Notes: generated by a model from the sequence alone, not told the origin. 64,000 nucleotides of DNA from Butyrivibrio sp. WCD3002 (GCF_000424265.1 NZ_AUJO01000008.1:115579-179578), one strand, 5' to 3'; positions 27,137 through 35,884 are shown, numbered from the stretch's first letter. Numbers and translations: made by a program.

Positions 27137-28219
27137 CTAGTATCGCTCCATGTATTTCATATACCGTACTACCATCAGTGCGATCTTGAATGTGATGGCG
27201 TCGTCGAAGACGCGAAGGTCTAAGCCTGTGCTCTTCTGGAGCTTATCAAGCCTGTACACAAGCGTATTTCTGTGAATGAACAGCTGTCTTGATGTTTCGG
27301 ATACATTCAGGTTGTTTTCGAAGAACTTGTCGATTGTGGACAAGGTCTCCTGGTCGAATCCGTCGGGATTCTTGCCGCCGAATATCTCCTTTATGAACAT
27401 CTTGCAAAGAGGAATGGGAAGTTGATAAATAAGTCTTCCGATTCCAAGCTCGCCATAGCTGATTACACCCTTTTCCTCAAAGAAGATCCTTCCTACATCA
27501 AGAGCCATCTTGGCTTCCTTATAGGAACGGCTCACCTCCTTGATCTCACCTACAACAGTACCTATAGCGATATGAACATTCTTAATGCCTGCGCTTTCAA
27601 GGTGCTCCTGAAGCTGCTGAGCTGAAGCTGAGATTTCCTCTGCTGACTTAAACTCGGTCACATCCTTAACAACAGTGACATTGTCCTCATCTACTTCTGT
27701 TACAAAGTCGCCACCGTTACCGGCGCCGTATGAGCGTACCATCTCAAGGACATTATTTTCTCTTACCTTCTCGGCAGCAATTATCATTGTAACACGCTTT
27801 GCATCAGAAGGAATGTGAAGTTTTTTTGCCCTACTGTAAATATCTACCAAAAGCAGGTTATCAAGAAGCAGATTTTTTATGAAATTATCCTTATCAAAGC
27901 GCTCCTTGTAGGCTACCAGCAGTCCCTGAATCTGATATGCAATCATTTTGCCTATCATATAGGTGCTCTCACCACTGCCTGCAGCTACCAGAATATACTC
28001 CAACTGCTGCTCGTCATATATTTTAAAATATTGATGTCCCTGTACCTCCTGGGAGTCTGCAGGTGATCTCACAAAATCCCTAACTGAATCCGTCACAAGG
28101 CCAAAGTCCGGTCTTGTGGCAGCCACCTCTCCCCCGTCGACATCAAGGACGCACAGATCCACGTGTGCTATGCCTTTCAATCCATCTATTGTGTTTTGAA
28201 GGATCTGATTTGAAATCAT
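27137..28219 (-). CDS. CdaR/PucR-family transcriptional regulator
   Basis: A 360-residue regulator. The N-terminal 130 residues resemble the sugar-diacid-recognition domain. A GGDEF-like middle region of the CdaR type follows (IAIGTVVGEIKEVSRSYKEAKMALDVG). The C terminus is a PucR-type helix-turn-helix (NVSETSRQLFIHRNTLVYRLDKL). CdaR regulators respond to glycerate, galactarate or glucarate in proteobacteria; the ligand in Firmicutes is mostly unknown. The ATG has AGGAGAG upstream. It is divergent from yjfB and lies upstream of ftsE in the same direction, separated by the hairpin element. Confidence 0.9.
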   Translation of the reverse strand: MISNQILQNTIDGLKGIAHVDLCVLDVDGGEVAATRPDFGLVTDSVRDFVRSPADSQEVQGHQYFKIYDEQQLEYILVAAGSGESTYMIGKMIAYQIQGLLVAYKERFDKDNFIKNLLLDNLLLVDIYSRAKKLHIPSDAKRVTMIIAAEKVRENNVLEMVRSYGAGNGGDFVTEVDEDNVTVVKDVTEFKSAEEISASAQQLQEHLESAGIKNVHIAIGTVVGEIKEVSRSYKEAKMALDVGRIFFEEKGVISYGELGIGRLIYQLPIPLCKMFIKEIFGGKNPDGFDQETLSTIDKFFENNLNVSETSRQLFIHRNTLVYRLDKLQKSTGLDLRVFDDAITFKIALMVVRYMKYMERY

Positions 28220-28323
28220 AATGCTCTCCTATGCATATTACATAAATATAGTTGATTATATTCTACTCGATAATTGCATAAAAATCCACAAAAAAATACT
28301 TAATTTTTGTTGAATTTTCCCAA

Positions 28324-28351
28324 TAAACATCTATAGCCTCTTTATCGATAT
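28324..28351 (+). promoter_or_regulatory. Sigma-D (sigma-28) type promoter of yjfB
   Basis: TAAA, a 16-base spacer and ATCGATAT match the flagellar sigma-factor consensus TAAA-N15/16-GCCGATAT at all four -35 bases and six of eight -10 bases. It lies 93 bases upstream of the yjfB ATG. Bacillus yjfB is also in the sigma-D regulon, which supports this reading. Confidence 0.65.
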
Positions 28352-28400
28352 ACAAATTAGGATATTAGCTTTCTTTTTATGAGGGCCGTGTATAGCGAAA

Positions 28401-28436
28401 ATACATGGATGTATCCACTTAAGCAGTAAAAGGAGG
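28401..28436 (+). promoter_or_regulatory. Candidate CsrA-binding leader of yjfB mRNA
   Basis: The sequence at 28401-28414 (ATACATGGATGTAT) is a short hairpin with GGA in or next to the loop. It matches the CsrA consensus RUACARGGAUGU at 11 of 12 positions. A second GGA lies in the Shine-Dalgarno sequence AGGAGG at 28431-28436, 25 bases away. This two-site layout, with one site over the ribosome-binding site, resembles the Bacillus hag leader that CsrA represses. Confidence 0.5.
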
Positions 28437-28443
28437 TGGCTAT

Positions 28444-28635
28444 ATGGACATACCCGAATTATCCATGGCTTTATCATTAAGCAAAGTCCAGACTGATTTT
28501 GGCACAGCAATGCTCAAAAACAGCCTTGATACTCTTTCGGATGTCGGTGGCGCCGTCGCCGAAATGATAGACACTTCTGCAATGGAACTGTCCGTAAACC
28601 CGGATGTAGGAGCTAATATTGATTTAAGAGTCTAA
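28444..28635 (+). CDS. yjfB: YjfB family motility-associated small protein
   Basis: A 63-residue protein matching the YjfB family (MDIPELSMALSLSK at the start, NPDVGANIDLRV at the end). It has no signal peptide or membrane segment. The family is small and acidic and is linked to motility because Bacillus yjfB depends on sigma-D; its molecular role is unknown. The ribosome-binding site AAAGGAGG is 8 bases from the ATG. The gene stands alone, with a sigma-D type promoter and a possible CsrA site before it and a perfect hairpin after it. Confidence 0.88.
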   Translation: MDIPELSMALSLSKVQTDFGTAMLKNSLDTLSDVGGAVAEMIDTSAMELSVNPDVGANIDLRV

Positions 28636-28647
28636 GCCATGGCAGCA

Positions 28648-28676
28648 ATAAGTCACCGCATTTTGCGGTGACTTAT
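28648..28676 (+). terminator. Hairpin terminator after yjfB
   Basis: ATAAGTCACCGCA pairs perfectly with TGCGGTGACTTAT over 13 bp with a 3-base loop; the T tract that follows (GTTATTATAT) is weak. An upstream ATG at 28675 for the next gene lies inside this hairpin, which argues against using that start. Confidence 0.8.
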
Positions 28677-28722
28677 GTTATTATATAGACAAATTCTAAG
28701 ACGACGGAGATGTCTATATAAT

Positions 28723-30408
28723 ATGGAAATCAGTAAACCAGACGGTTTTATATCCAAAACATTTAATATACTTATCTCTTTTATTTCTCTGATCATTCTC
28801 GCCTTTTTTGTGTATATTTCAGCGACAGTGACCTGCCTTGTGGACAACAATGAGAAAACATATTTTTTGAAAGACAATATATATATTCATGCCATCTTCA
28901 CTGCAGCCATTCTTGCGATCACATTACTGATTGGCAATTCCTCTTTTTTTAAGGATCTTTTAAAGGAGAAAAACAAAAAGGATCTGTCTACAGCAAAAGC
29001 TATTATGCTGACGATTATCTTTGTTGTATCAACCCTGTTTGTATATTTTTCCTCTCTGCCCCCGGTATCGGATCAGGCCTTTGTCCAGCAGGCTGCCTAT
29101 GGTCTTCGACATTTTGACTACAGTCTTTTTATGGAGGGCGGATATATCCACACCTACCCTAATCAGATAGGTCTGGTCCTCTTTAGCTATGTTTTCTTCA
29201 GCATCTTCGGCTTTGGTAATTTCCTGGCATTCCAGATAATGAATGCCCTTTTCCTTGTGCTTTTTTATAAGCGCCTCTGTGACATAACAGGTCTTTTATA
29301 TGAAGACAGCGCAGCGCCGCAGCTTATGGTATTACTTTTGGGTATAGTTTTTTATCCAATGCATATCTACTGTACCTTCGTATATGGAACCATTCCGGGC
29401 CTCGCTCTGTCTGTCAGCGCCATTTATCATGCACTTAGGTTTGAAAAAAATAAATCCATAAAAAACTGTATCTTATCAGCACTGTCCATTCTTGTGGCAA
29501 TGCTGCTTAAGTCCAATTACCTGATCTTTTTCATTGCTATTTTCATCTACATTGTCATAGCAACTATAAGATGTAAAAAGGCCATTCTGCTTACACTTCC
29601 CACTCTCTTTATTGTAGCTTTTTTAATTCAGGCAAAGGCACCTTCTATGATTGTGCAGAAGATGACAGGCATTGATGTAGGAAAAGGAGCATCTTCTTAT
29701 TCATGGATCGCCATGGGTCTTCAGGACAGCGAGCTGGCTGAGGGCTGGTACAACGGCTTTAATAAGGACAGCTACCGGCAGAGCTGCTACAACCCTGATA
29801 TAAACAAACAGATCGCACTGAATGCCATTAAGGACAGAATGAATTACTTCAAGGACAATCCCTACGACTGCCTGGAATTCTTCTCGAGGAAATTGTCCTC
29901 AGAATGGAATGATCCAAGCTACGAGGCTCTTTGGATAATAAGGCCCACGAAGAATGACCAAAACAAAAATAACCTCATCTCCAGTCTTCTTACCTATGAC
30001 AACTACTTTTTGCAAATAGGCTTTCTTAACAGTCTGCAGTTCTTTATACTGCTTGGTTGCCTTTTGTTTCTGGTCTTCAAAAGCAAAAATACAGGCTTTG
30101 GTTTTGAAGTTCTCGCCACTACCATCATCGGCGGATTTCTTTTCCATATCATGTGGGAGGCAAAGTCCCAGTATACACTTCCGTATTTTGTGCTGACCAT
30201 GCCCATGGCTGCTGTCGGTTATCACAAGCTTCTTTTTGATACCAGGGAGCTTTTCAAAAAAAATCGCCTGAGGATATTCCTCAGGCTGGTTTTACCGCTT
30301 TTATTCTTTTATCTTATTTATTCCGGAACCGTCGGAAAAAATCTGACCTCCGACAACGCTTCCTATAAGGAAGCCATGGAGCGTGAGCTTGAATCAGGCA
30401 TCAGATAA
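28723..30408 (+). CDS. Multi-pass membrane glycosyltransferase (GT39/GT-C type)
   Basis: A 561-residue protein with about 12 hydrophobic segments. The first large outside loop contains PPVSDQAFVQQAAYGL, where GT-C enzymes place their catalytic acidic residue. A second loop has GGYIHTYPNQIGLVLF. These match family 39-like transferases that move sugars from lipid-phosphate donors to surface glycans. A soluble loop follows at about 320-400. The ATG at 28723 is chosen because the longer frame would start inside the yjfB terminator. The 3' end overlaps the convergent cvfB gene by 8 bp and contains that gene's terminator. The acceptor is unknown. Confidence 0.8.
   Translation: MEISKPDGFISKTFNILISFISLIILAFFVYISATVTCLVDNNEKTYFLKDNIYIHAIFTAAILAITLLIGNSSFFKDLLKEKNKKDLSTAKAIMLTIIFVVSTLFVYFSSLPPVSDQAFVQQAAYGLRHFDYSLFMEGGYIHTYPNQIGLVLFSYVFFSIFGFGNFLAFQIMNALFLVLFYKRLCDITGLLYEDSAAPQLMVLLLGIVFYPMHIYCTFVYGTIPGLALSVSAIYHALRFEKNKSIKNCILSALSILVAMLLKSNYLIFFIAIFIYIVIATIRCKKAILLTLPTLFIVAFLIQAKAPSMIVQKMTGIDVGKGASSYSWIAMGLQDSELAEGWYNGFNKDSYRQSCYNPDINKQIALNAIKDRMNYFKDNPYDCLEFFSRKLSSEWNDPSYEALWIIRPTKNDQNKNNLISSLLTYDNYFLQIGFLNSLQFFILLGCLLFLVFKSKNTGFGFEVLATTIIGGFLFHIMWEAKSQYTLPYFVLTMPMAAVGYHKLLFDTRELFKKNRLRIFLRLVLPLLFFYLIYSGTVGKNLTSDNASYKEAMERELESGIR
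30256..30286 (-). terminator. cvfB terminator inside the convergent glycosyltransferase gene
   Basis: On the minus strand GCCTGAGGA and TCCTCAGGC form a perfect 9-bp stem with a 3-base loop, followed by GATTTTTTTT. It lies 115-145 bases after the cvfB stop codon, entirely inside the coding region of the plus-strand glycosyltransferase gene. Confidence 0.85.
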
Positions 30409-31234
30409 GAGTGATATCGGATTCACCTATCTTTATTTTGCCCTCTTTTAAGAGATGTCCCACAGCACGCTTAAACTCGTTTTTACTCATTCCCATTTCG
30501 GTTCTGATCTTTTCAGGATCAGCCTTGTCGGTAAAGGGCAGTCTTCCGCCCTCCTCTTCCATTCTGGAAAGAATCTTTTCAGCGTCCGAATCAATCTGAA
30601 GATATGCCTTCTCTCTGATACTGAGGGTGATCTTTCCATCCTCTCTTATCTCAGTGATCCTGGCTGTGATCTGGTCACCGATTCTGATATCCCCGTAAAG
30701 CTCCTTCTTAGGAATAAGCCCGGAGAAAATATTGTCTACCGCAACAAAGGCACCAAAATTGTTGCTGGTCTCATATACCGTTCCTGTTACTCTGTCATCC
30801 TTATGATAAGGACTGTCTGTTCTGAGGAACTCGTACACATTCATTGTAACGGCAAGTCTTCCTGACTTATCCACATAAAGAGCACACAGAACCTCTTCGC
30901 CGCTCTTTACCTTTCTTGTCTGTTCTCTGAAGGGTAAAAGTACATCCTTTTCAAGTCCCCAATCCATGAATGCACCGATCTTACCCACATCCTTAACCTT
31001 AAGCATGGCAACTTCGCCAAGCATAAGCTTTGGAATTCTGGTGGTTGCGATAAGTCTGTCATCAGAATCTTTATATAGGAAAACTGACAGCACATCGCCT
31101 ATCTCAGCATCCTGGGGCACCTGCTTTTTAGGAAGAAGAACCTTATCCTCTTCTCCCTGCTTTTCTGCAAGATATACACCAAAATCTACTTTTTTAATTA
31201 TCTCAAGTTCCTGCTTTTCACCAATTCTAAGCAC
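30401..31234 (-). CDS. cvfB: CvfB-type S1 RNA-binding protein
   Basis: A 277-residue cytoplasmic protein. Three S1-like OB folds lie at about 5-60, 70-130 (GKIGAFMDWGLEKDVLLPFREQ) and 145-205 (SNNFGAFVAVDNIFSGLIPKKEL). A C-terminal winged-helix follows (MSKNEFKRAVGHLLKEGKIKI). This is the CvfB/YitL layout; the Staphylococcus protein binds RNA and affects virulence gene expression. The start codon is GTG, with AAAGGAG 7 bases upstream. It is the last gene of a three-gene minus-strand set with the thioesterase and the DUF6020 protein. Confidence 0.93.
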   Translation of the reverse strand: MLRIGEKQELEIIKKVDFGVYLAEKQGEEDKVLLPKKQVPQDAEIGDVLSVFLYKDSDDRLIATTRIPKLMLGEVAMLKVKDVGKIGAFMDWGLEKDVLLPFREQTRKVKSGEEVLCALYVDKSGRLAVTMNVYEFLRTDSPYHKDDRVTGTVYETSNNFGAFVAVDNIFSGLIPKKELYGDIRIGDQITARITEIREDGKITLSIREKAYLQIDSDAEKILSRMEEEGGRLPFTDKADPEKIRTEMGMSKNEFKRAVGHLLKEGKIKIGESDITLI

Positions 31235-31254
31235 GTTATAACTCCTTTAAAAAA

Positions 31255-32028
31255 TCACAATTGTTTAAGTTCCACTATTGAATAAGGTTTCCCCTCATCA
31301 TCCTTTAGCAGGACAACGCAGCCGTCAGTATCTGTATCGTCACCTGCCATGACTATTTCCGGATGTATTATGTCTCCTAAATGGGCCTGCTGCCTGTACT
31401 CGGCTCTTACCATGAAATTCTTCCTGTTTTTTGCAAGAGCCCTTAAGGCATCCGCCTTCTCTTTATCTGAAAACTCCTCTATTGCAGCAAGGGCAATCCT
31501 GATGTACTGTCCATTATTTACATGATGATTCGTATCAAGATGATGAAGTCCCACCTTCCTTTCCTTTACAGAAAATCTCCTGCCATCCCGGGGCTCTGCA
31601 ATTTTCCTTGAAGCGTAATCCATGGGAAGCTTCTCATCGAGTGGATAGGTCTTAATTATATCATCATTTATTCTGTAGGGCGTTCCCTTCTCCAGGTTTA
31701 GCAGTGACCACACGGAATTTGCCACCGCAAGCTCTTCACCCTCCGCTGTTTTCATGAAAAAATTTCTTAGGCCCAAAAACGCCTTAAGCTCATAGGGAAC
31801 CGTTCCTATAGTAACGTTCTCTCCAAGCTTTGGGAGACGTTTTACATTTACCTGCCAGCTGTTAATTACCCACGCTATGCCAAGCTTTTCCATGGCTTCC
31901 ATGGTTGCAGGTCCTTCCTGGGTCTGAAAGGTCGAGCAATCCTGAAAATAATCAATCAGCCCTTCTATTGTAAGAAATCCGTTTATATCGCATTCGCTGT
32001 ATCTGATCCTTGAGTCAAACGAGTACAT
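31255..32028 (-). CDS. Acyl-ACP thioesterase (FatA/FatB family)
   Basis: A 257-residue double hot-dog protein. The N-terminal half begins YSFDSRIRYSECDINGFLTIEGLIDYFQDCSTFQ, and the C-terminal half carries the catalytic segment LHHLDTNHHVNNGQYI. It releases free fatty acids from acyl carrier protein in the cytoplasm. The ATG lies 3 bases after the DUF6020 stop codon and uses AAGGAG within that gene's end, so translation is coupled. Next comes cvfB after 20 bases. The chain-length preference cannot be judged by eye. Confidence 0.93.
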   Translation of the reverse strand: MYSFDSRIRYSECDINGFLTIEGLIDYFQDCSTFQTQEGPATMEAMEKLGIAWVINSWQVNVKRLPKLGENVTIGTVPYELKAFLGLRNFFMKTAEGEELAVANSVWSLLNLEKGTPYRINDDIIKTYPLDEKLPMDYASRKIAEPRDGRRFSVKERKVGLHHLDTNHHVNNGQYIRIALAAIEEFSDKEKADALRALAKNRKNFMVRAEYRQQAHLGDIIHPEIVMAGDDTDTDGCVVLLKDDEGKPYSIVELKQL

Positions 32029-32031
32029 TTC

Positions 32032-33825
32032 TCAGAGCTCCTTAGCTGTTTTTTCTCTATTTATGATAACACATATCGACACCGTAAGCGGCATTAGCAT
32101 CACCACCGCATATTCATATCTGAAATCTATTACAGGCGCAGCAATAAGCAGCGTTGCTATCATGGCAGCCTGAAGTATCATAATCACGGCGCATCTCTTA
32201 TTTCCGCCTTTTCCAAGTACAGCTATCAGCGAAAATATCACAAGCCAGGTATATGCCCCCGCGCACCACAGCATTCCATATATCGGAACAAAGCCTCCAA
32301 GCTTTATAAGTATCTCTTTTCCCTTTATTACAGCCTTACCTCCGATAAGGGGCGTCGGAACAAGACCATATCCGTTTGCCATTATTCCGTCAGCATCTCC
32401 GACAGCGTAGGAAAAATCAGTATACACATATCCGCCCACAAGGTCAAACCATGCCCTTATATAATCAAGTGGATATTTTGTCAAAAGCCTTAGCCAAAGC
32501 CCAAGATAGGTGCCCTTATTATTTTCAATGACCTCCGGATGTCCCGCCCTTACAAGCTCTTTTATGTTGTCCGCAAAGTCCGGAGCATAAAGCTCATGAA
32601 TATAGGTAGTATCTATTACATCCGTGATGAGCTTCATATCCTCATCGCTAATTTTTCTATCATTAACAAGAACTCTTGCAACCTGCTGAACAGGAACCGA
32701 AAGCGACTCTGTAAAATCCGGCTGGGTTACCCCTGCTCCTTCCATGACAGGTCCCTTCACCATAACAACAAATATGACTGCTGCCGCTATGGTAATTGCA
32801 AGCCTTGCAAAACTCTCCCTGAAAAAATAAAGAATGAATGGGATGCACAAAATAAAGGCATACCAGCCATTTGACCTAAATAGGGACAACAACACAAAAA
32901 GCACAAACAGCTTTAAGCAATCTCCGATTTTTATTTTTCCGCCTGCTGCCAAATCAGAAAGAACACAGCCTGTAAGCATGACTATTCCGGCAAAGGGAAC
33001 ATCCTTCCACAGTGTAACTGCAAATACCGCATTAAATGGAACCAGTGCAAAGAAGGCAAGAGCAAGCACAGGTCCTGCGACATTACCAATTACCTTTTTC
33101 ACCTGAAGCACCACCCTGCCACAGCAAACAGACATAAAAATCATCTGTGCAACCGTATAGAAACTGATGGAATTATTTATATCTCCCGTAATCGCCATCC
33201 CAAGCCTGTAGAAAAAAGAAATCACAAGGGTATGAACCACAGGGTGATGATTTGACCAGGGTGTAACACCTATTATCTGCTCATACTGCACCAGAGAATC
33301 CGCAGTCATTATTCCCGGATATTCATAAAGAAAATAGGGCAAATAGCATAAAAAGCAGATCAATGCAGAAATAGCCACAACCATAATATCGCTAAGCTCA
33401 AACACCTTGCCCTCAACAGTTTTTTTTGTAGCCTTCCTGTTATTCAAAAGAAAGGTAAAATCTCTGCTCAAAACATTCTTTATTAAAGCAGGCAATTTTA
33501 TCATGCTATAAAAAACCAGAAAAAGTCCGGTAAAAATTATCACAATTCCGATTAGCCTGAATAATCCGCTGTCAAAACCAAGTACTGCTTCTCTTCCGAT
33601 AAAAAGAGTAATCAGACCTGCAAGCGCAAGGGAAACCACAGCTGTTATTGCCCTGACTGAATTACTCCTTTCGCCATCCTTACAGCATCCAAGTATCCAG
33701 AAAATGACAAAATAAACAATCGTCAGTGGGTTTCTTACAGTGATACCCGTAAGGAGCTGAAGCCCCCACGTACAAATGAAGGCAACAAGCACATTCTTCA
33801 ATTCATTAATCATTAAATCGTGCAT
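32032..33825 (-). CDS. DUF6020 family multi-pass membrane protein
   Basis: A 597-residue membrane protein with about 14 hydrophobic segments. It has a conserved outside segment MTADSLVQYEQIIGVTPWSNHHPVVHTL typical of DUF6020, in which an Asp and His-rich loop follow an early helix, as in GT-C glycosyltransferases. The second outside domain is at about 345-475. A transferase role in surface glycan assembly is inferred from topology only. The first of two close Met codons is used (the fifth residue is also Met). The divergent polymerase-like gene's promoter overlaps this gene's 5' end. Confidence 0.78.
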   Translation of the reverse strand: MHDLMINELKNVLVAFICTWGLQLLTGITVRNPLTIVYFVIFWILGCCKDGERSNSVRAITAVVSLALAGLITLFIGREAVLGFDSGLFRLIGIVIIFTGLFLVFYSMIKLPALIKNVLSRDFTFLLNNRKATKKTVEGKVFELSDIMVVAISALICFLCYLPYFLYEYPGIMTADSLVQYEQIIGVTPWSNHHPVVHTLVISFFYRLGMAITGDINNSISFYTVAQMIFMSVCCGRVVLQVKKVIGNVAGPVLALAFFALVPFNAVFAVTLWKDVPFAGIVMLTGCVLSDLAAGGKIKIGDCLKLFVLFVLLSLFRSNGWYAFILCIPFILYFFRESFARLAITIAAAVIFVVMVKGPVMEGAGVTQPDFTESLSVPVQQVARVLVNDRKISDEDMKLITDVIDTTYIHELYAPDFADNIKELVRAGHPEVIENNKGTYLGLWLRLLTKYPLDYIRAWFDLVGGYVYTDFSYAVGDADGIMANGYGLVPTPLIGGKAVIKGKEILIKLGGFVPIYGMLWCAGAYTWLVIFSLIAVLGKGGNKRCAVIMILQAAMIATLLIAAPVIDFRYEYAVVMLMPLTVSICVIINREKTAKEL

Positions 33826-33828
33826 ATA

Positions 33829-33837
33829 TGCTATAAT
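33829..33837 (+). promoter_or_regulatory. Extended -10 promoter of the polymerase-like gene
   Basis: TGCTATAAT is a perfect extended -10 (TGnTATAAT), 44 bases before the ATG at 33881. No good -35 is needed or seen. The box lies just upstream of the divergent DUF6020 start codon, so the two promoters are close together. Confidence 0.6.
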
Positions 33838-33880
33838 CCTTTTAATATTATTGGCTAGATGAAAGGAACCCTATTATCAC

Positions 33881-35476
33881 ATGGAAATATCCAAAACATA
33901 CGGTAACAGAATAATCGCCTCTGAGCTTTTTTACTATATATACTTCCTGATTCTCTTTGGCGCCCGCGCTGCAGGCTTCTATGACGGCCAGACCATCTAT
34001 AACCTGCTCCTTGTGGCAGGTGCAGCAATGTTTGGACTTAAACTCATTTCCACAAAGCACACACTGGCAGAATGTCTTGTTATCATTTGCTTTCTGGGTG
34101 CCGGATCACTGACCTACATCTGTTCCGGCGAAAAGGGTCTTCTAATATACTTTACCATGATGTTGGCTATGAAGGGTATAAATGAGAAAAAAGTCATGAG
34201 ACTCGGTCTCTACATTCTTGGAATATCCTATCCTGTGCTATATGTCTTATCCGTGACAGACATAATAACAGAACTGAACCACATGAATAAACGTAATGGC
34301 TTTGGCTTCCTTCTTCGCCACTCACTGGGCTATCCCTATCCAAACACAACCCACACAACGCTTCTTATTCTCATAATGCTATTTTTCTATCTCTACGAAG
34401 CTGAAAACATCGGCAGACTTATAAGAGCATCCCTTATTGCAATGCTTCTTAACTGTTTTATCTACATTTATACCGTAAGTCTCACGGGACTTATTTCCAT
34501 TTCCATATACCTTGTGGTAAATCTCTATCTTCAGGCCAGAAAGGAACGCTCATGGCTTGAGAATACTCTTATACGCATTCTTTTCCCTGCAACAGTTATT
34601 TTCTCAATTGCAGGTCCTCTTCTTGCAAAAGGAGACGCCTTTGAGTTCATGAATAAGCTTCTTCACAAGCGCTACGAATATGCGCTTTATTTCCTTACAA
34701 ATGAGAAGGTGACACCATTTGGTTCATATTTTGGAGAAACTCCCGACAGCTGGTACATGCTGGATAATTCGTTTTTGTATCTTTTCCTGCAGCTGGGAAT
34801 CGTGTCCTTTATACTGGTTTGCTCAATCTATCTGCTTTGGATAAAGTATCTTGTTAAGGAAAATAAAAAGCCCGAGCTGGCTATCATGATAACCTTCTGC
34901 TTCATAGGTATGAGCGATCCATTCCTGTTTAATCTAAGCTACAAAAACCTCACCTTTATTTTCATAGGCTCCTGGCTTTATAAGACCCTTTCGAAAAATG
35001 CAGATAGAATTCCTGCAATCCTGAATAAGGAGATACAGTTAATCCCTGCCGGTGCAAAGGAGCTTGCCCTTCCGGAGCTTTCTGATTTTAGGCTTCACAA
35101 AGCCTTTATCAAAACAACTGCTCACATAAGCTGTCACTTCGTAAGGTTCGCAGCCCTGTTTGCGGTGTCATTTGTTCTTGCATCAGCCGCCTATTACGCA
35201 GGAACCTCCGAACCTGCAGTGCTATACACAAACACCAAAATCGCTGACCCATATTTCACGCATAAAAACATTGAAATGACTCAGGAAGATGTGGATGCGG
35301 CTCTGGCAAAGGGCGATCTGGTCGAGGGATACAACAGCAGCGATCCCACAATGTATGTATTCAAAAAAACTGCCCCGCATATGGAATATATACGGAGCAT
35401 AATAACCTGCGGCTTTTTCACAGGTGTCATCTGTGTTCTGCTTTTCTCAATTATTGGACTCATCAGAAAAAGATGA
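33881..35476 (+). CDS. Polysaccharide polymerase-like membrane protein
   Basis: A 531-residue protein with about 12 hydrophobic segments and a larger loop at about 240-300 (RYEYALYFLTNEKVTPFG). Topology and the helix-rich, loop-poor layout resemble Wzy/O-antigen-ligase type polymerases. No ligase signature is certain, so the call is tentative. A final helix pair brackets an outside domain of about 80 residues near the C terminus. It has an AAAGGA site 13 bases upstream and an extended -10 promoter. The last 30 bp overlap the convergent FdtA-type gene. With neighbours at 28.7 and 32.0 kb it suggests a surface-glycan region. Confidence 0.65.
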   Translation: MEISKTYGNRIIASELFYYIYFLILFGARAAGFYDGQTIYNLLLVAGAAMFGLKLISTKHTLAECLVIICFLGAGSLTYICSGEKGLLIYFTMMLAMKGINEKKVMRLGLYILGISYPVLYVLSVTDIITELNHMNKRNGFGFLLRHSLGYPYPNTTHTTLLILIMLFFYLYEAENIGRLIRASLIAMLLNCFIYIYTVSLTGLISISIYLVVNLYLQARKERSWLENTLIRILFPATVIFSIAGPLLAKGDAFEFMNKLLHKRYEYALYFLTNEKVTPFGSYFGETPDSWYMLDNSFLYLFLQLGIVSFILVCSIYLLWIKYLVKENKKPELAIMITFCFIGMSDPFLFNLSYKNLTFIFIGSWLYKTLSKNADRIPAILNKEIQLIPAGAKELALPELSDFRLHKAFIKTTAHISCHFVRFAALFAVSFVLASAAYYAGTSEPAVLYTNTKIADPYFTHKNIEMTQEDVDAALAKGDLVEGYNSSDPTMYVFKKTAPHMEYIRSIITCGFFTGVICVLLFSIIGLIRKR

Positions 35477-35884
35477 TATCTCTTTTACATATTCATCATA
35501 ATCCCTGATATATTCAGCAGCATCATAATGCTCGCTGGCAAGTACCAAAAGTACTGAATCGGGACTAAAGTCATACATTTCCTTCCAAACCATGTTAGGA
35601 AGGTATATTCCTGTATTGGGTCTGTTTAAGCAGAAAATTGTCTCATTTCCCGCACCGTCCAAAACCTTTACCTTACTTGAACCGGCAACATTTATAAGCA
35701 CAAACTCCGTCCTTCTGTTGGCGTGTTTGCCCCTTACAACAGTGGCATCACTTCCGTATATATAGAAGGTTCTTTTTATTTCAAAAGGGATGTCTCTTGC
35801 CCCTTCTACAACTATAAGCTGTCCGCGTTCATCTCCCATATCCTTGAATTCTATCATTTTTACGCGGTCCATGTGATTGATCAT
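35447..35884 (-). CDS. WxcM/FdtA-type sugar 3,4-ketoisomerase cupin
   Basis: A 145-residue single-domain cupin. The opening MIEFKDMGDERGQLIVVEG, the middle VVRGKHANRRTEFVLINVAGSSKV and the later GIYLPNMVWKEMYDFSPDSVLLVLASEHYD match the WxcM-like/FdtA family. Those enzymes isomerise dTDP-4-keto-6-deoxy-glucose on the way to 3-amino sugars. The histidine in RGKHANRR and the Tyr in EHYD are in the usual places. It starts at an ATG with AGGAG. No nucleotide-sugar synthesis partners are next to it; the substrate is inferred. Confidence 0.85.
   Translation of the reverse strand: MINHMDRVKMIEFKDMGDERGQLIVVEGARDIPFEIKRTFYIYGSDATVVRGKHANRRTEFVLINVAGSSKVKVLDGAGNETIFCLNRPNTGIYLPNMVWKEMYDFSPDSVLLVLASEHYDAAEYIRDYDEYVKEISSFSDESNN

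Noticed and set aside
28675..28722. Longer N terminus for the membrane glycosyltransferase (ATG at 28675)
   Set aside because: This ATG lies inside the yjfB terminator stem and the added residues are basic and unlike the family; ATG 28723 is used instead.
33881..35476. Assigning the membrane protein firmly as O-antigen ligase or Wzy polymerase
   Set aside because: Topology fits, but no diagnostic ligase motif is certain; left as polymerase-like.
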